DNA of 64,000 nucleotides from Pectinophora gossypiella. Lineage: Eukaryota > Arthropoda > Insecta > Lepidoptera > Gelechiidae. The position numbers and the translations under genes were made by a program. Shown in pieces: positions 47,487 through 59,205 of this stretch. Where the stretch lies: the NCBI RefSeq assembly GCF_024362695.1, contig NC_065408.1:14818001-14882000 (forward strand). The letters are read 5' to 3'. The notes under the pieces are model-generated. The model made no database searches and was not told the origin of the DNA. It saw only the letters and a program-made list of their open reading frames with translations. How positions within the stretch are numbered: position 1 is the stretch's first letter; every line of letters starts with the position of its first letter.

Positions 47487-47752
47487 CCCCGATACCGACC
47501 CCGCCGGCGTGGTCGACGATTTCCCTCATTCAGCGCTTATCGCTATCGCCCCGCTAGGGTCGATTAATTCTTTCAAATATTTTTCCTCTCAGACGACGCC
47601 CTGAGCCGAGGTTCGCGCCCAACTGGGCACCCTCAGGCCTGTTGTCTTAAACGTTGTACCGGGTGAGAGCCTTCAGCGCTCCCCATTTGTCCGGCCAAGT
47701 AGTTAATGCCATCTGCGGCAAATCTACAATAAGTCACGTCAAAAAAAAAAAG
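47487..47752 (+). repeat. Repeat family R, copy 2
   Basis: CCCGATACCGACCCCGCCGG through AGTCACGTC and an A-run; close to the copy at 63516. Confidence 0.75.
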
Positions 47753-48410
47753 GTGTCTGTGTAAAACAATGTGCTTTGTATGAAGTGTCCGGGGTGTGCT
47801 TATAGTGAAATATTTTAGGCTATACAGGTTGTGACAAGCTGCAGTAGTTTTAGGCGGATGAGACGTTCGTTATGTAAAAATTGACGATTCAAAGTACTGA
47901 ATAAAGATATTTTTGAATTTGAAAACCACGTGATTTTCCTCAACAAAACATCTATTTAAAATGAGGGATTTTACAGGCCACGTTCCTCAAAAAAAAAAAA
48001 CGCGAATGAAATTAATAACTTAGGGCTTATAGACAAGGCTAGAAAGCTTATAACACGTGCTAAAGAAACCCCATAAATAGTTTGAAATTATACAAACAAT
48101 CATGAATGAAGGAATTTGAATGGAAGTGAGAGTGGTTTGGCATAGAATGTGATTTCTTCAGTCAGTGATCACGCAAAACTGCACTTTAGACTATCAATTT
48201 AAAGTTAGTTGTTAAGACTATTAACTTGTCTTCAGCGGCAGTAATAACTCTAGTCCTGGTGTGGTCGGTTATTGACCTTACATGAGATAAGACACGAGAG
48301 ATATGATGCTTTGAAAAAAATAAATGTCTCTCCAAGCAGATTTTCACGTCCGGGGCGGAGAGAAACCGTTTTATACTAACATAGTCATTAAAAACGTAAC
48401 GTAGTCGTAA

Positions 48411-48632
48411 AAAACATTTTGTGATCCCTAGTTTGGTTAGGACATTATAGGCAAACCAAGCAAACCATCCGATCCGAAGCACGGATCGAATCGAAGGCAC
48501 GTTAAGCCGTTGGTCCCGGTTACTGCTTACTGTAGTAAGTTAGTAGTTACATGAGCCATGTCAGGGGCCTTTGGCGGCTTGGCTTGGGTTGGTAATCCAC
48601 CTCACAATCCACACGACAGAAGAAGAAGACTA
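48411..48632 (+). repeat. SINE S1 body without head
   Basis: CATTTTGTGATCCCTAGTTTGG onward to CCACACGACAGAAGAAGA; the tRNA-like head is missing and the middle is rearranged. Confidence 0.65.
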
Positions 48633-48679
48633 ACGTAGTTAATATTCGTTATGCGTATAGTTAATCATTTTATAATTTG

Positions 48680-48850
48680 ATTAGCGGCCGCCCGTGGTAA
48701 GTATTTTTTTTTAATTGTTAAATCCTGTGTTATTCTATAAGCTACATTATTGTAAAGTTTCATTAAAATCCATTCAGTAGTTTTTGCGTGAAAGAGTAAC
48801 AAACATCCATACTCACAAACTTTCACATCTTACTAATATATTAGTAAGAA
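48680..48850 (+). repeat. Helitron-like element 3' part
   Basis: CATTAAAATCCATTCAGTAG, TTTTTGCGTGAAAGAGTAAC, AAACATCCATACTCACAAAC and CTTACTAATATATTAGTAAG, a wording frequent at ends of lepidopteran Helitron-like repeats. Confidence 0.5.
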
Positions 48851-51519
48851 GTAAGATATGTTAATGTTATGATGACGTTGCCCTTTTCCCATTTTGTAAT
48901 AAAAACACCCCCATAATAATTGCATTCAGTACTGTCAGTACTATTCAGAGGCGGAGGACAGGAGTCCTAGTATGGTTTTGTAATAGACTGCTCTGAGCGT
49001 CATCCCACTTGCGTCAGACAGAGTACTGCGGGGCGGAAGGCAAGAGGGAAACCACTGCCCTATTTTTTCCCTAAAAAGTAGCAATCATGCTACACCGACA
49101 AGAGCGTGGCTCTTAAATTAGTGATGATGAGTAATTGCTTATTATGCATCGTCATACATGACCGGTCCAACCAGTTGACGTGTCACAGATTCTGCCAACT
49201 TACCGGTATTGCAAGATCTCAAGCCCTGCTTACGTAAGACATCATAACGAAAAAGAAAGGTCATAACTCTCCCCTACTAGGGTATTAGGGTCCTAGGCTT
49301 GCGTAGCACGTTACGTGGACATACATAATGTTAGATCACCTCGCGGAATCGCATTTTTGCCGCGCGGAATGGTGTTGTCCCTTTTACGTAGAGTTGACCG
49401 CTACAGTGTGGATGAAGGATAGTAGGTTTACGAAAGCGGCGTTTAAGGCGATGGTTATTTAAAGGGCTAGACGAAATTATACATGCTCATGAAAAAGGTT
49501 TTATTCTGAGACGGCGCGTGTGTTAAATGATTGATCGAATGTATGAGCAAGGGAAGTGTGTGAGGATCGAAGCAGATGCAATTCACCACCCCGCTGGGAA
49601 ATTGGTGTGACTTTATGTATGTATGTACATTAGACTCGTCCGCCATCTGTTTGATTACCCCACTGCTCTACTGTGGGCGAGTGTGTTATGCTCATAACCT
49701 GTTCTGCATGTCCGTTCTCTCAGGACATTAAGAAATTGCGCTAGTGGAAGGAAAATATACTCGACAAATTATTGTCGTAACTTATTACGTAACTGACATA
49801 TTTTATGCTATGTTATGTTTATCTTTTTATCGGTCGATTCCTGAATATATTTAAGTAAACGAATAAGTATTGCAGAATATCATAGCGTCGAATAGAAAAA
49901 CATAAAACGTCAACTTCGCGTCGACGCGACTTACCGCCTTCGTGCGAGATGGATCGACAAAAAAAAACAACTTTGTAGACATTCTCTTATTTTCGAAGCG
50001 ATGAGTGATAGTGTACTTTCGCTGTAATGGTCTGCCGCAGACGAAACAATCTTTTTCCACTCATTTAACTTATTTGAGCGAATATTATACTACCTATAGT
50101 TAGGGTCGCCATCCGTCCGGGTTTCCCCAGATTTGTCCTAGTTCAGAGGGCATCCGGGGAGCGTCCGGGGAAGGTTTCATTTGTAAACCGGGTTTTAAAA
50201 AATAAATAAATAAAAAAAAATTGGGACGCCACGACACACCACGATCAACCGACGAACCAAGCATATTCACAACCAAGTATATTTATATGTTTTTGTTTAA
50301 TATTTTAATAAGGTTTTGTTTTCATATTTCAAGAATTAAAAAAGCTGATTTATATAAACAATTTGTAACAAATTGTAATATGATTCTGTTTTGTTAAAAT
50401 AATGAATGAATAAAAAATGTGATTTATGACATTTTCAACTGTTTTATATTACATTGAATAAAAAGATCTTGTTGACATGTCCGGCTTTCGGACTCTAAAA
50501 TCCGGGGTTTTCACGCATCTTGTCCTGTCTTCCAAATTTTAGAGATGGCAACCCTACCTATAGTTATAATACCACAGCCCGGACACTTCGTACAAAAATC
50601 TCGTTTACCGTGTGCCGCCTTACTCCATTTGCCCCCACAGCAAAAAGTAAATCAAGCTCGCTTCAGGTTCGTCTCTTCTCGTTGTCGACATTCATCTTGC
50701 GATGGATGTACCTCTGACTACCCCAATTGGCATATATATAAAACCTACTTTCTCCACCAACACACAGTGCAGCAAATATGGTGGAGATACTTACCCCCTC
50801 TGGTTGATTGATCTGTGTCCAGCACTAGAACGTATATAGACTGTTTAGTTATGTAATGCTTCTGTAAAAAACCGGACCTGTCAAATCTTGAGGTTAGGTA
50901 AGCGGACCCTGTGAAAGGGGATGATGTTAGGGAGATGATGATGATGAGTTGTTATGCAATAACATAACACAGTTCTTTGTTTCATCATTATGCATATGTA
51001 TTAGGACTAATCTTCTATCGTGTGGGTTGTGAGGTGGAGTACCAACCTCATCACCCCTGTCGGGGTTACTATTGAGCCACCAAAGGCCCCTGACATGGCA
51101 CTGATACTAAATAAGAAACATGGGACTAATAATAAATAAGAAAACCTTGAAATTTATAAATAGACAGCTAATTACAATTCGTTCTATATTAAAAATAGGT
51201 TTCAATAACAACTTTGGCTGTATCCGTTATGATTATTAATAAACCAACCGTGATCATCTTCTAACACTTTTACTTCTTGTCTCGTTTAGCTGCAGGATGG
51301 CATCCTGATTACTGCCCACCACATTATGCCATGAGAGTCATAATTAGTATTTACTTTTCATTAAAAAACGTATCACTTCCGAATTTTTGTTTATTAAAAC
51401 ACGTGTTTAACTAAATTTAAAATTTGAATTTGGAACATGTACATTAAGAATTAAAAACTTTAAAACTGTAAAATGTTTTATAATTAATATTTTACATTTG
51501 TATTTTACTTTTGATTTTT

Positions 51520-51864
51520 GAGCCGTGGTAGCCCAGTTGCATGAACGCTTGCCTCTCACTTTGAGGTCGCAGGTTCGAACCCAGCACAGGCCTAAACCAA
51601 TGACTGTCGAATTTGTTTTCGACTTCATGTTTGGATCATAAATGATTATCTCGTGCTCAGTGGTGAAGGAAAACATCGTGAGGAATCTCTTATAAATACA
51701 TTTTCGGAGGTATATGACCTAACCTGTATTGGGCTGGTTTTCCCTTCGCGGGTTGGCAGGTCAGACAGGCAGTCGCTTCTGTAAAAAACCGGACCTGTCA
51801 AATCTTCAGGTTAGGTTAGTGGACCCTGTGAAGAACGGAATAATGCTGGGGAAATGATGATGAC
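51520..51864 (+). repeat. tRNA-headed SINE S3, full copy
   Basis: GAGCCGTGGTAGCCCAGTTG head, GGTTCGAACCC box B, ATTTGTTTTCGACTTCATG.. CTCAGTGGTGAAGGAAAACA body and GAAATGATGATGAC tail. An inverted, interrupted copy is at 14190. The tail TCTGTAAAAAACCGGACCTG also occurs alone at about 37437 and 50866. Confidence 0.8.
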
Positions 51865-52261
51865 TCGTATTTAATATGAGACAAAAACTTTCTGGGTGTT
51901 TTGATATTTTTGAGAGAACTGTATATTATGTTCAAGATATAAAACATACTCTGTGCAAATCACGTGAACGTTTATCTTGTTGTTTTTTCTGAACCGGTTG
52001 ATTGCACCATGGTTTAGGTACAATTAATATTATCTATCGGACATAACATTTCATTAGTCTGCTAAAATTGCCATTATTTGGTAAGATAACCTGACAATTA
52101 CAATGTCGAATGATAAAGTGCGATTAGCACTGGCACCATATGAGTAACCATGTGCGCCGGAATTTATTTTTGCAATTATTGAATTTCATCGCGTAAAAGG
52201 GTAATAGACAGAATTTCGATATTATAATATTAAATTGTAGCTATATATTCTCTCTCTTTAT

Positions 52262-52440
52262 TTAAGAGCTGCGCTCTTGTCGGTGGAGTAATCGCCATTC
52301 CTCTCTTCTTCCCGCCAAATCCTTCACCTCCTGATACGACACGACCTGCACCTTTTCTTTTGTTTCATAAATGTTCTCCTAGGTCTACCCCTTCCTCTCT
52401 TCCCTTCAATTTTTCCTTCTATGATGTTTGTTATAAATGA
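52262..52440 (-). repeat. RTE LINE 3' end, inverted
   Basis: TTTAAGAGCTGCGCTCTTGT.. CCTCCTGATACGACACGACC.. CCTTCTATGATGTTTG is the reverse complement of the coding tail at 59206-59470. Confidence 0.7.
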
Positions 52441-52849
52441 ATCGTGTCGTAACAGGTGGCCAATCATATTTCCTCTCCGGTTCTCTATAGTCTTCATTGT
52501 GGTTCTTTTTTTTCAACTCTTTCAAGCACTTTTTCATTTCCTTCGCCAACACCACATCTCAAACGCTTCCAACCTCTCCAAGCTATATATTTTAATATTA
52601 AATTACAATCTAAGGCCAGGCCGTAGACCTCGTTGTGGTGGTAATCGGATTGTATGGACACGGCAACAGTCAGACGTTGTGATACCCGCAGTTGCATGTC
52701 AATGGTTTCATGCTATCATGTTGGATTTGCTTGATACCGACTTAGTGGCGAAGTTCCGTGTCGTTTGTACAATATACATAACAAAGAGAAGTTGAAACTT
52801 GCACGCGTAGATCTTGTGATAGATCGAAGAATTTCGCATGGAGAGAAGG

Positions 52850-52925
52850 AGGACCCGGTGGTGTAATGGTTGACACGATCGTCCCTTGACAACAGCTGCG
52901 GGTTCAAGTCCCGTCCGAGTCGGTT
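52850..52925 (+). repeat. tRNA-like sequence, copy 2
   Basis: GACCCGGTGGTGTAATGGTT box A region, GCGGGTTCAAGTCCCGT T-arm, CCGAGTC closing 6 of 7 acceptor pairs with GACCCGG. The anticodon stem does not pair. Preceded by the same AAGGAGGACCCGG context as copy 1 at 30172. Confidence 0.55.
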
Positions 52926-53302
52926 ATTTTCAATTTAATTTTCTCTTTGTGACTTTCTCAAAGTACATAGTGCTATAAAAATAAAGATCCATACATACAT
53001 AAATTCACGCCTATTTCCCACCGGGGTAAACAGCGACATGGATTAAATTTGTTTCGACCCTGAAACGCTGCTCTTGCTTCCTCCACATGTATACGAGTAA
53101 CGTTTATAGAACATGTAAAATATATGAAGAACGTTTGAGTCTCACTGTAACGTCCCAGGTTCGAATCTAGCACAAGCTTAAATCAATGATTTGCCATAAA
53201 TTATGTTATTATAAAATCCCCATTCAATAATAAGGATCATTCATTCATTTGTAACAATATATGCATGCTAATGAGATAGCTTATAAGCAGGAACTTTCAT
53301 GT

Positions 53303-53450
53303 ACATACGGTCACGATCATTATGTATACACTTTGGTACCATGTCACATTAACTTTTTTGACAAATTGAACTGTAAGTCTCACTAAATGTCAAATATGGT
53401 AATGCGACAGAGTCCTAAAGTGGGTACATTATATTGCTCAAGACTGTACA
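53303..53450. repeat. MITE family B, copy 3 (inverted)
   Basis: GTACATACGGTCACGATCAT to TATATTGCTCAAGACTGTACA. Confidence 0.75.
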
Positions 53451-53599
53451 TCTATTAATGTATCCTTTTCAAAAGCAAAAGAGCATTTCCATTACTCGAA
53501 AAATACGTTTCGTAGGCTTCTTCTTATCGTGTGGGTTGTGAGGAATACCAACCTCATCAACTCTGGTGTCAGGGTTATTATTCGGGTTTCGTAGGCTAA

Positions 53600-53805
53600 T
53601 CTGTATGAAATCAAGAAATGGCAGGCTAATCTCTGCAGGTGGGTACCTGGATGATGGTTGCGATGAGTGCGAGTGTGGAGTGTCACCACAAACTATGGCT
53701 CACCTTACACACACAGCAGGTGTTAGCACCTGCACTATTAAAGACCTTCACGAAGCCACTGACAATGCCGTAAGCGTGGCCAACTATTGGTCAGCAAAAA
53801 TATAG
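53600..53805 (+). pseudogene. LINE polymerase C-terminal relic (Cys-rich)
   Basis: CDECECGVSPQTMAHL, then CTIKDLHEATDNAVSVANYW and a stop: the Cys/His-containing C-terminus typical of several non-LTR retrotransposon polymerases. Confidence 0.6.
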
Positions 53806-54126
53806 CATCGATTGCCACCGACTCGCAAAGAAGAAGAAATGTTTCGTCACAGAGCTACCATAATATATTTTATATATTTCACTTATCTCGTGCCATTAAA
53901 AAGTAAATAAGACACTATTCCATATTATGCTACAGTCAAATGATAAAACTGCAAATATCACCTTGCGATCTGATCTATGTAATTAACGTTGACAATGCCG
54001 TCAGGTTTCCTTAGCCAGAAACGTTTATTTTTAATTTATATCTTAATTATAGTTATATAGTTCCTGTGGTCAAAGTGGTCAAAGGCCTATAAGGTTAGGT
54101 TATCTATGGAATAGAATAATGAATAA

Positions 54127-54585
54127 TGCTACGCTAATGTAAGCCCAACGGCTACCGATTCTGTTCCTGTTGCGTACACTGAGGCCCCATCTCGAGACAC
54201 CAACTCCGGAGAGGAAGGCACATGGACTACAGTGACTAGGAAAAGGCGGTCTCGCGTCACTTATGGTTCCGCCACGCCCGGTAAAACACAGCTTGTTGCC
54301 TCCGAGCGGACCCGCCAACTGCACCTGTATTATGTGAAAACGGGGACATCGGTAGATCAAATACGTGACCATCTGGACACCATATGTGGCCGTGCTGAAA
54401 CCATCTCAATCGAGCCTTTGAAAGCCAGAGGTAACTATGCATCCTTTAAGCTTACTATAGCGTCTGGCTCGGCTGATAAAATCATGGCACCTGAAGCTTG
54501 GCCACAAGGCATCTGTATAAAGCCCTGGTCGCTGCCCTTTCGTAAGGCCCGCGATAACAACAGTAGCGAAACAAAGGGTAAATAG
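54127..54585 (+). pseudogene. LINE ORF1 C-terminal part
   Basis: Open from about 54127 to the stop at 54583-54585 without an upstream start, so the 5' end is lost. Contains GTWTTVTRKRRSRVTYGS and an RNA-binding-like C-terminus: LHLYYVKTGTSVDQIRDHLD, ARGNYASFKLTIASG, AWPQGICIKPW. ORF1 proteins of this group bind the element RNA. Confidence 0.7.
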
Positions 54586-54595
54586 TCGTTCGAGT

Positions 54596-57481
54596 ATTAA
54601 GTTCAGACTGGCAGCTTATTATCAGAATGCACGTTGGTTGAAATCAAAGTTGTTTACATTCCGAACAAACCTCTCATTGCTGGTTGATGTTAATCTTGTT
54701 GCGATAACTGAGACGAACTTGGACAGCTCAATTCACGACGCGGAGCTCTGTACCGGGGATTGGAAGTTATTAAGAAGAGACCGGGTGATGCGCGACGGAG
54801 GAGGTGTTATGCTTGCCGCGCGCTCCCCATTACACCTTGAACGCATTCAGTCTTATGAGTGTGAGCGGTGTGAGGACATCTGGGCTAGATTCTCGATAAA
54901 CGACTCCTATGTATATGTCAACGTTTTCTATATCCCGCCTTCAGCAAATGACGAGTGTTATTTCGAATGGTTCAACAGTGTTGAGCAAGTGTGCACCAAA
55001 CACTCAAGTGCAAAAATATTAATCTTAGGCGATCTAAATTTGTATAGTGCCAGCGATTGTGTCAATAATTATTTCCACTGTTTTTTAGCTATGTGTAACT
55101 TTTACCAGTATAATAGCGTGATTAATAAGAATGAAAGATGTCTAGATGTGGTGCTGACCAGTGAAGAAATGGCAGGTGCTGTTCAGGTATGTGCAGCTTC
55201 CCCATTAGAAGTACTCACAAAAATCGATCCTCATCATCCGCCACTGATTGTCAAAATAGAGTATGCGAATTGTAGGGCGCCTAGAATTGACCCATCAAAC
55301 GTGGACAGGAATTTGGATTGGAACTTTTCCAAGGCAGACTATTACCAATTGTACCTCCTGATCCAATCGGTCGACTGGCAAGCTTTGTACGATATTAAAG
55401 ATACGGAACTCGCTGTAAAATATTTCTACGACACTGTTTTTAATATTTTTGATAGTTGCGTCCCTAGAAAGGTGCGAGATGAATCCAATGCCGTCAGATC
55501 CTATCCGGTTTATTATACACAAGCCATAATTCATGATATCGGCTGTAAAGCCTATTATCATCGCCTATGGAAAAGGACTTCTGAGCCCACGTATTATAGG
55601 GAATTTGCACGTCTTAGATGTAGAATCAAAGAAGACATAGTAAAAGCCTATAAAAGCTACATGCACAGGATCTCGGATCAAATACGTATGAATCCGCAAC
55701 AATTTTGGTCCTTTGTAAATGGATTGCGAAACAGTGGTGGTATTGAACCCAAGGTTACGTGGCGTGGTGACGAGTTTAGTGGAAAGGGCGCAGCTGCAGC
55801 ATTCGCTGAATACTTTGGCTCAGTGTTCCTCTCTAACGAACCCTGTTTGGACTGGGAATCAGCTGGTTCCATTTATGACTCTGGCTCTAATCGTGTCCAT
55901 ATAAATTCCATCACAGAGGCGGATGTACGCGCTTCCATTAAAAAGTTAAAGCCAGCTTCTTCACCGGGGCCAGATGCCATGCCTGCATTCGTAATTAATG
56001 GTTGTGCCGATGCGCTTCTCAAACCTATTACTTTCTTATTTAATTCAATTCTCGACACTGGTGTTTACCCTAGACGCTGGAAACAATCCCGCGTCATCCC
56101 TATTCCTAAGTCTGGATCGAGGCTTGCGGTTGAGAATTATCGTCCTATCGCGATTCTATGTTCTCTTGCGAAAGTATTCGAAATGACGATGCATGCCCAT
56201 CTGTTGCCCCAATGTCAACCACACATTTCTGATGCCCAGCATGGTTTTCTGCCTCGTAGATCGGTTTCCACTAATTTGGTTCATCTTGTGGACTACATTT
56301 CAACCGAAATGGATAGCGGGAACCAGGTAGAGGTTATCTACCTCGACTTTCAGAAGGCATTTGATAAGGTGGATAACGATGTGTTGTTGGCGAAGCTGAG
56401 CATTTTGGGTTTTTCACCGAAGCTATTAAAATTATTCGCGAATTACTTGTCGGGGAGGGAGCAATTTGTAGAATATGGACCGTTTGTGTCAGATAACTAC
56501 CGGACACCATCTGGTGTGAGTCAAGGCTCAAATTTGGGCCCCCTGCTCTTTTTACTCACTATAAATGACCTTCCAGACGTAATTTTAAAGTCAACCGTGC
56601 TGCTGTTTGCTGACGATATTAAATTAGTCAAGTCCATCAGCGGTGATGATGATTTAGTGGCCCTTCAGGAGGACCTTTGTCGAGTATACGATTGGAGTGT
56701 AATGAATAAATTATACTTCAACGCCGCCAAATGTGAGGTGATTAGTTTTACACGTTCGTCACGCCCGCGTGAGTTCACCTTTAAGTTGGGAGATGTCCCG
56801 ATAGTCAGGGTGACAAGTGTACGCGACCTCGGAGTACGTTTTGACCAGAGGCTCACCTTTAAGGACCACATCGAGTCGATCGCGATCGCAGCTTACCGTC
56901 GCCTAGGGTTTGTACTTAGGAACGCCACCGCCCTCTCGGACGAGGCGACTTGCACTCTATATACGTCGCTTGTTCGGAGTATATTGGAAACGAGCTCTGT
57001 TGTATGGATCCCATATGAGAGGAAATACAACCTCATTTTGGAGCAGGTGCAGAAACGTTTTCTGCGTTATTTGTACAAGAGGAGGTGCGGGTATTACCCA
57101 TACATGTATCCAACGCTCTTTCTCCAGGGTCGCTTGGGTTTTGACTCATTACAACTGCGGAGATACTTAGCACTTGTCAGATTTGCCCTAAGTATCATCC
57201 GGGGTAAAACTGACAGTGCCTACCTGATTGAGCGCTTGGTGCGTGTGTTTGTGCCGACGTGGCGGGGACATCCGCCGCGCCGCGCGCCTCCGCTGCTGAT
57301 GCAGCCCGCTGCGCGCACGCAGGCGCACCGCCACACGCCGATATTACGTGTCTGTGCTCTTCTCAATCTCGTTCTCGCGTCCGCACCACATTGCGACTTG
57401 TTTGAGAGTGCGATTGGATGTTTGTTGAGTGAATGTGCAAAAGCATTTGAAAAATTGATGCCTGTCAGTAGTATAAGTTAA
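54596..57481 (+). CDS. LINE ORF2: endonuclease and reverse transcriptase
   Basis: The frame is open from upstream of 54596 (it includes LAAYYQNARWLKSKL, the usual start of the endonuclease domain) to TAA at 57479-57481. Endonuclease: ITETNLDSS (catalytic Glu), LILGDLNLYS, DPHHPPLIV. Reverse transcriptase: NYRPIAILCSLAKVFEM, VIYLDFQKAFDKVDNDVLLA, GVSQGSNLGPLLFLLTINDL, LLFADDIKLV (about residues 656-662 counted from 54638) and LGVRFDQRLTFKDH. Nicks target DNA and copies the element RNA into it. No internal stop or frameshift in about 950 codons. First in-frame ATG is well inside; the natural start may overlap ORF1. Confidence 0.9.
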   Translation: MKFRLAAYYQNARWLKSKLFTFRTNLSLLVDVNLVAITETNLDSSIHDAELCTGDWKLLRRDRVMRDGGGVMLAARSPLHLERIQSYECERCEDIWARFSINDSYVYVNVFYIPPSANDECYFEWFNSVEQVCTKHSSAKILILGDLNLYSASDCVNNYFHCFLAMCNFYQYNSVINKNERCLDVVLTSEEMAGAVQVCAASPLEVLTKIDPHHPPLIVKIEYANCRAPRIDPSNVDRNLDWNFSKADYYQLYLLIQSVDWQALYDIKDTELAVKYFYDTVFNIFDSCVPRKVRDESNAVRSYPVYYTQAIIHDIGCKAYYHRLWKRTSEPTYYREFARLRCRIKEDIVKAYKSYMHRISDQIRMNPQQFWSFVNGLRNSGGIEPKVTWRGDEFSGKGAAAAFAEYFGSVFLSNEPCLDWESAGSIYDSGSNRVHINSITEADVRASIKKLKPASSPGPDAMPAFVINGCADALLKPITFLFNSILDTGVYPRRWKQSRVIPIPKSGSRLAVENYRPIAILCSLAKVFEMTMHAHLLPQCQPHISDAQHGFLPRRSVSTNLVHLVDYISTEMDSGNQVEVIYLDFQKAFDKVDNDVLLAKLSILGFSPKLLKLFANYLSGREQFVEYGPFVSDNYRTPSGVSQGSNLGPLLFLLTINDLPDVILKSTVLLFADDIKLVKSISGDDDLVALQEDLCRVYDWSVMNKLYFNAAKCEVISFTRSSRPREFTFKLGDVPIVRVTSVRDLGVRFDQRLTFKDHIESIAIAAYRRLGFVLRNATALSDEATCTLYTSLVRSILETSSVVWIPYERKYNLILEQVQKRFLRYLYKRRCGYYPYMYPTLFLQGRLGFDSLQLRRYLALVRFALSIIRGKTDSAYLIERLVRVFVPTWRGHPPRRAPPLLMQPAARTQAHRHTPILRVCALLNLVLASAPHCDLFESAIGCLLSECAKAFEKLMPVSSIS

Positions 57482-57666
57482 ATAATAATTATTTTATTGT
57501 TATGTATTGTCTCATTATTATTAATTGAATTGTTTTGTTATTATTTTGTGTATCCTTCCTTTATTATTGTTCAATTTATCATTATAATATTGTAAATTTG
57601 TTTTAGGCCCATAAGAATCTTGTTTGTAACGCAATGGTTTATACTGTAATGTTGCAAATGTCTATA

Positions 57667-57668
57667 TA

Positions 57669-57703
<35 letters not shown>

Positions 57704-57706
57704 ATA
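57667..57706 (+). repeat. (AAAT)n tail of the LINE
   Basis: About ten AAAT units after TATATATAAAT; simple-repeat 3' end used in priming by this type of LINE. Confidence 0.85.
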
Positions 57707-57864
57707 CGCATAGAGCGGTATTTCTCCGCCCCGCACCATTGCGTATCGGGGCCGACCTCACCCCCTCTGGGTCTTACTTTTAGTCTTCAATGTCCGTAAG
57801 CCGCTAGGAATGAAGGGATTACTGGCACATGTTTATGTTTTTTTTATACGTACGTATAAAATAT

Positions 57865-58152
57865 TTATCCTACACGGATATCATCATGTCGTCCAAACCG
57901 TATCCGGCGACGGCGACTCCTTAATATCTGTCCCGGTTCGTTGTTGTGGTGGGCTCTGATGTGGCTGTCGAAACTGAACTTCGACTTGAAGGTCCGGTCA
58001 CACGGCACACAATAAAGCTGGCCTGACGAATGGAGTGTGTAGTCATTGGAGGGTTTCGGTCGAGTCTTCCGTATTTGGCGCTTTGCGTCGAGATTTTTGA
58101 TTTGCATGAGGTTACACGGATATGGATTGATGTCGACTGATTTATGAATCAT
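57865..58152 (-). CDS. Small C2H2 zinc-finger protein or terminal exon, unrecognised
   Basis: 95 codons on the minus strand. Residues about 47-68 form one C2H2 finger (YCVPCDRTFKSKFSFDSHIR then AHH: Cys-x2-Cys-x12-His-x3-His). Basic on both sides (KRQIRKTRPKPS before, RSRRRRIRFGRHDD after). A splice acceptor-like ATTACAG lies two bases before the ATG, so this may be the last exon of a longer minus-strand gene, but no upstream exon was identified. It lies inside the elongase intron on the opposite strand. No transposon similarity was noticed. It could be a decayed retrogene. Confidence 0.42.
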   Translation of the reverse strand: MIHKSVDINPYPCNLMQIKNLDAKRQIRKTRPKPSNDYTLHSSGQLYCVPCDRTFKSKFSFDSHIRAHHNNEPGQILRSRRRRIRFGRHDDIRVG

Positions 58153-58329
58153 TTCTGTAATTGATGAATTTTTTCCCAGGAATTTTGTTTTTTTTTTATC
58201 AATATGTCAGCAATGATGTTATGTGATAACGTTTATTGTATGATAACGAGATTGATATATTTCCTGGCACGTGCACTTTGAGTCGCTACAGTTTTGTGTG
58301 ACGTGATTTGGATTTTAGTTTTTTTTTTT

Positions 58330-58440
58330 ACCTTTCATGGGTTTGCTCTTGGCCCCAGTCTTGCCCGAAGGCATTGACGAGGCCTAAAATGGAACGAGCT
58401 CCTCTGGCCTTGAAAGCACCCTGGTTATATGCATTCCGGG
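58330..58440 (-). repeat. Repeat shared with GOGAT 3' UTR
   Basis: GGGTTTGCTCTTGGCCCCAG.. GGCATTGACGAGGCC.. TTGAAAGCACCCTGG; reverse complement of about 19930-20050. Confidence 0.6.
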
Positions 58441-58623
58441 TTTATGTCCTATGAAAGATGTGTTAGCAGAGGAATATTCAACGAATATTGAACTAAGAAT
58501 ATTTAATAATACGTATATTTTTAGATGAATATAACAAACGTAATAAATTGCTTTAATCAATGCCAAATATAGCAAGCAGTGACTGAATTATTGAATACTT
58601 AAGGATGCACTGTATGTGGTCTT

Positions 58624-58715
58624 GGGGGTTAAACAATTCATCTAAAAAGGCAATATTGCAATTTGACATTTGCTTTCTGAGATGAATTGCTTCGATGTGG
58701 CCATTTTAACCCCCA
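58624..58715. repeat. MITE family F, copy 3 (short)
   Basis: GGGGGTTAAACAATTCATCT to AGATGAATTGCTTCGATGTG..TTTTAACCCCC: inverted ends GGGGGTTAAA / TTTTAACCCCC. Confidence 0.75.
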
Positions 58716-59205
58716 TTATATATTTTATTTTAAACCAATATATATTTAGGTGCTTTATACATTCATGCATTTGTAATTATTTACATTAAAAGAAGATTCA
58801 ATATCTAATGAACTTCTAAGTTGTGTTAGACGAAGTTTTAAGTACGAATACTCGTCTTACATGCGGCCAATTTTTATAATATATTTTTTTCAATTCTTCT
58901 CTTCTACCGTGTGGGTTGTGACTTTTATTACCAACCTCATCAACCCTGGTGTCAGGGTTATTATTGAGCCGCCAAAGGGCCTAATCCCACTAACTGTTAA
59001 AAAAAATGTTTATCCGTTCTGTTCCGTTCTTTCGAATTTGAATTTAAATTCGTTTATTCGACGTATTTATAGATAAACTGGTCTAGAGTGGTCCAATTTT
59101 CCGGTCCATTTTTATTGTACGTGATTCCGCAAGGTGTTATGGCTGACTATAACAACTTGCTCTATTTGTAAACTAATAGAAAACGGAACAATATATAAAT
59201 AATGG

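Larger units (their letters stand above)
41489..54126. other. Elongase intron 1, proximal part: no host exon seen
   Basis: AT-rich and filled with repeats: a (CA)n run, SINE S1/S2/S3 copies, a hairpin MITE, family R and LINE tails. Searched by eye for further elongase motifs (HxxHH, GxxR region) without success; very short exons could be missed. Confidence 0.55.
54127..57706 (+). mobile_element. Non-LTR retrotransposon (Jockey/CR1-like group), 5' truncated
   Basis: The end of ORF1, a complete-looking ORF2, a short AT-rich 3' UTR and an (AAAT)n tail at about 57667-57706. The left border near 54127 is where the ORF1 frame starts after a stop. No clear target duplication was seen. It lies in the elongase intron in the same orientation as the gene. 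Confidence 0.88.

Noticed and set aside
52421..52795. 124-codon plus-strand frame
   Set aside because: It begins inside an inverted RTE tail and has no domain resemblance.
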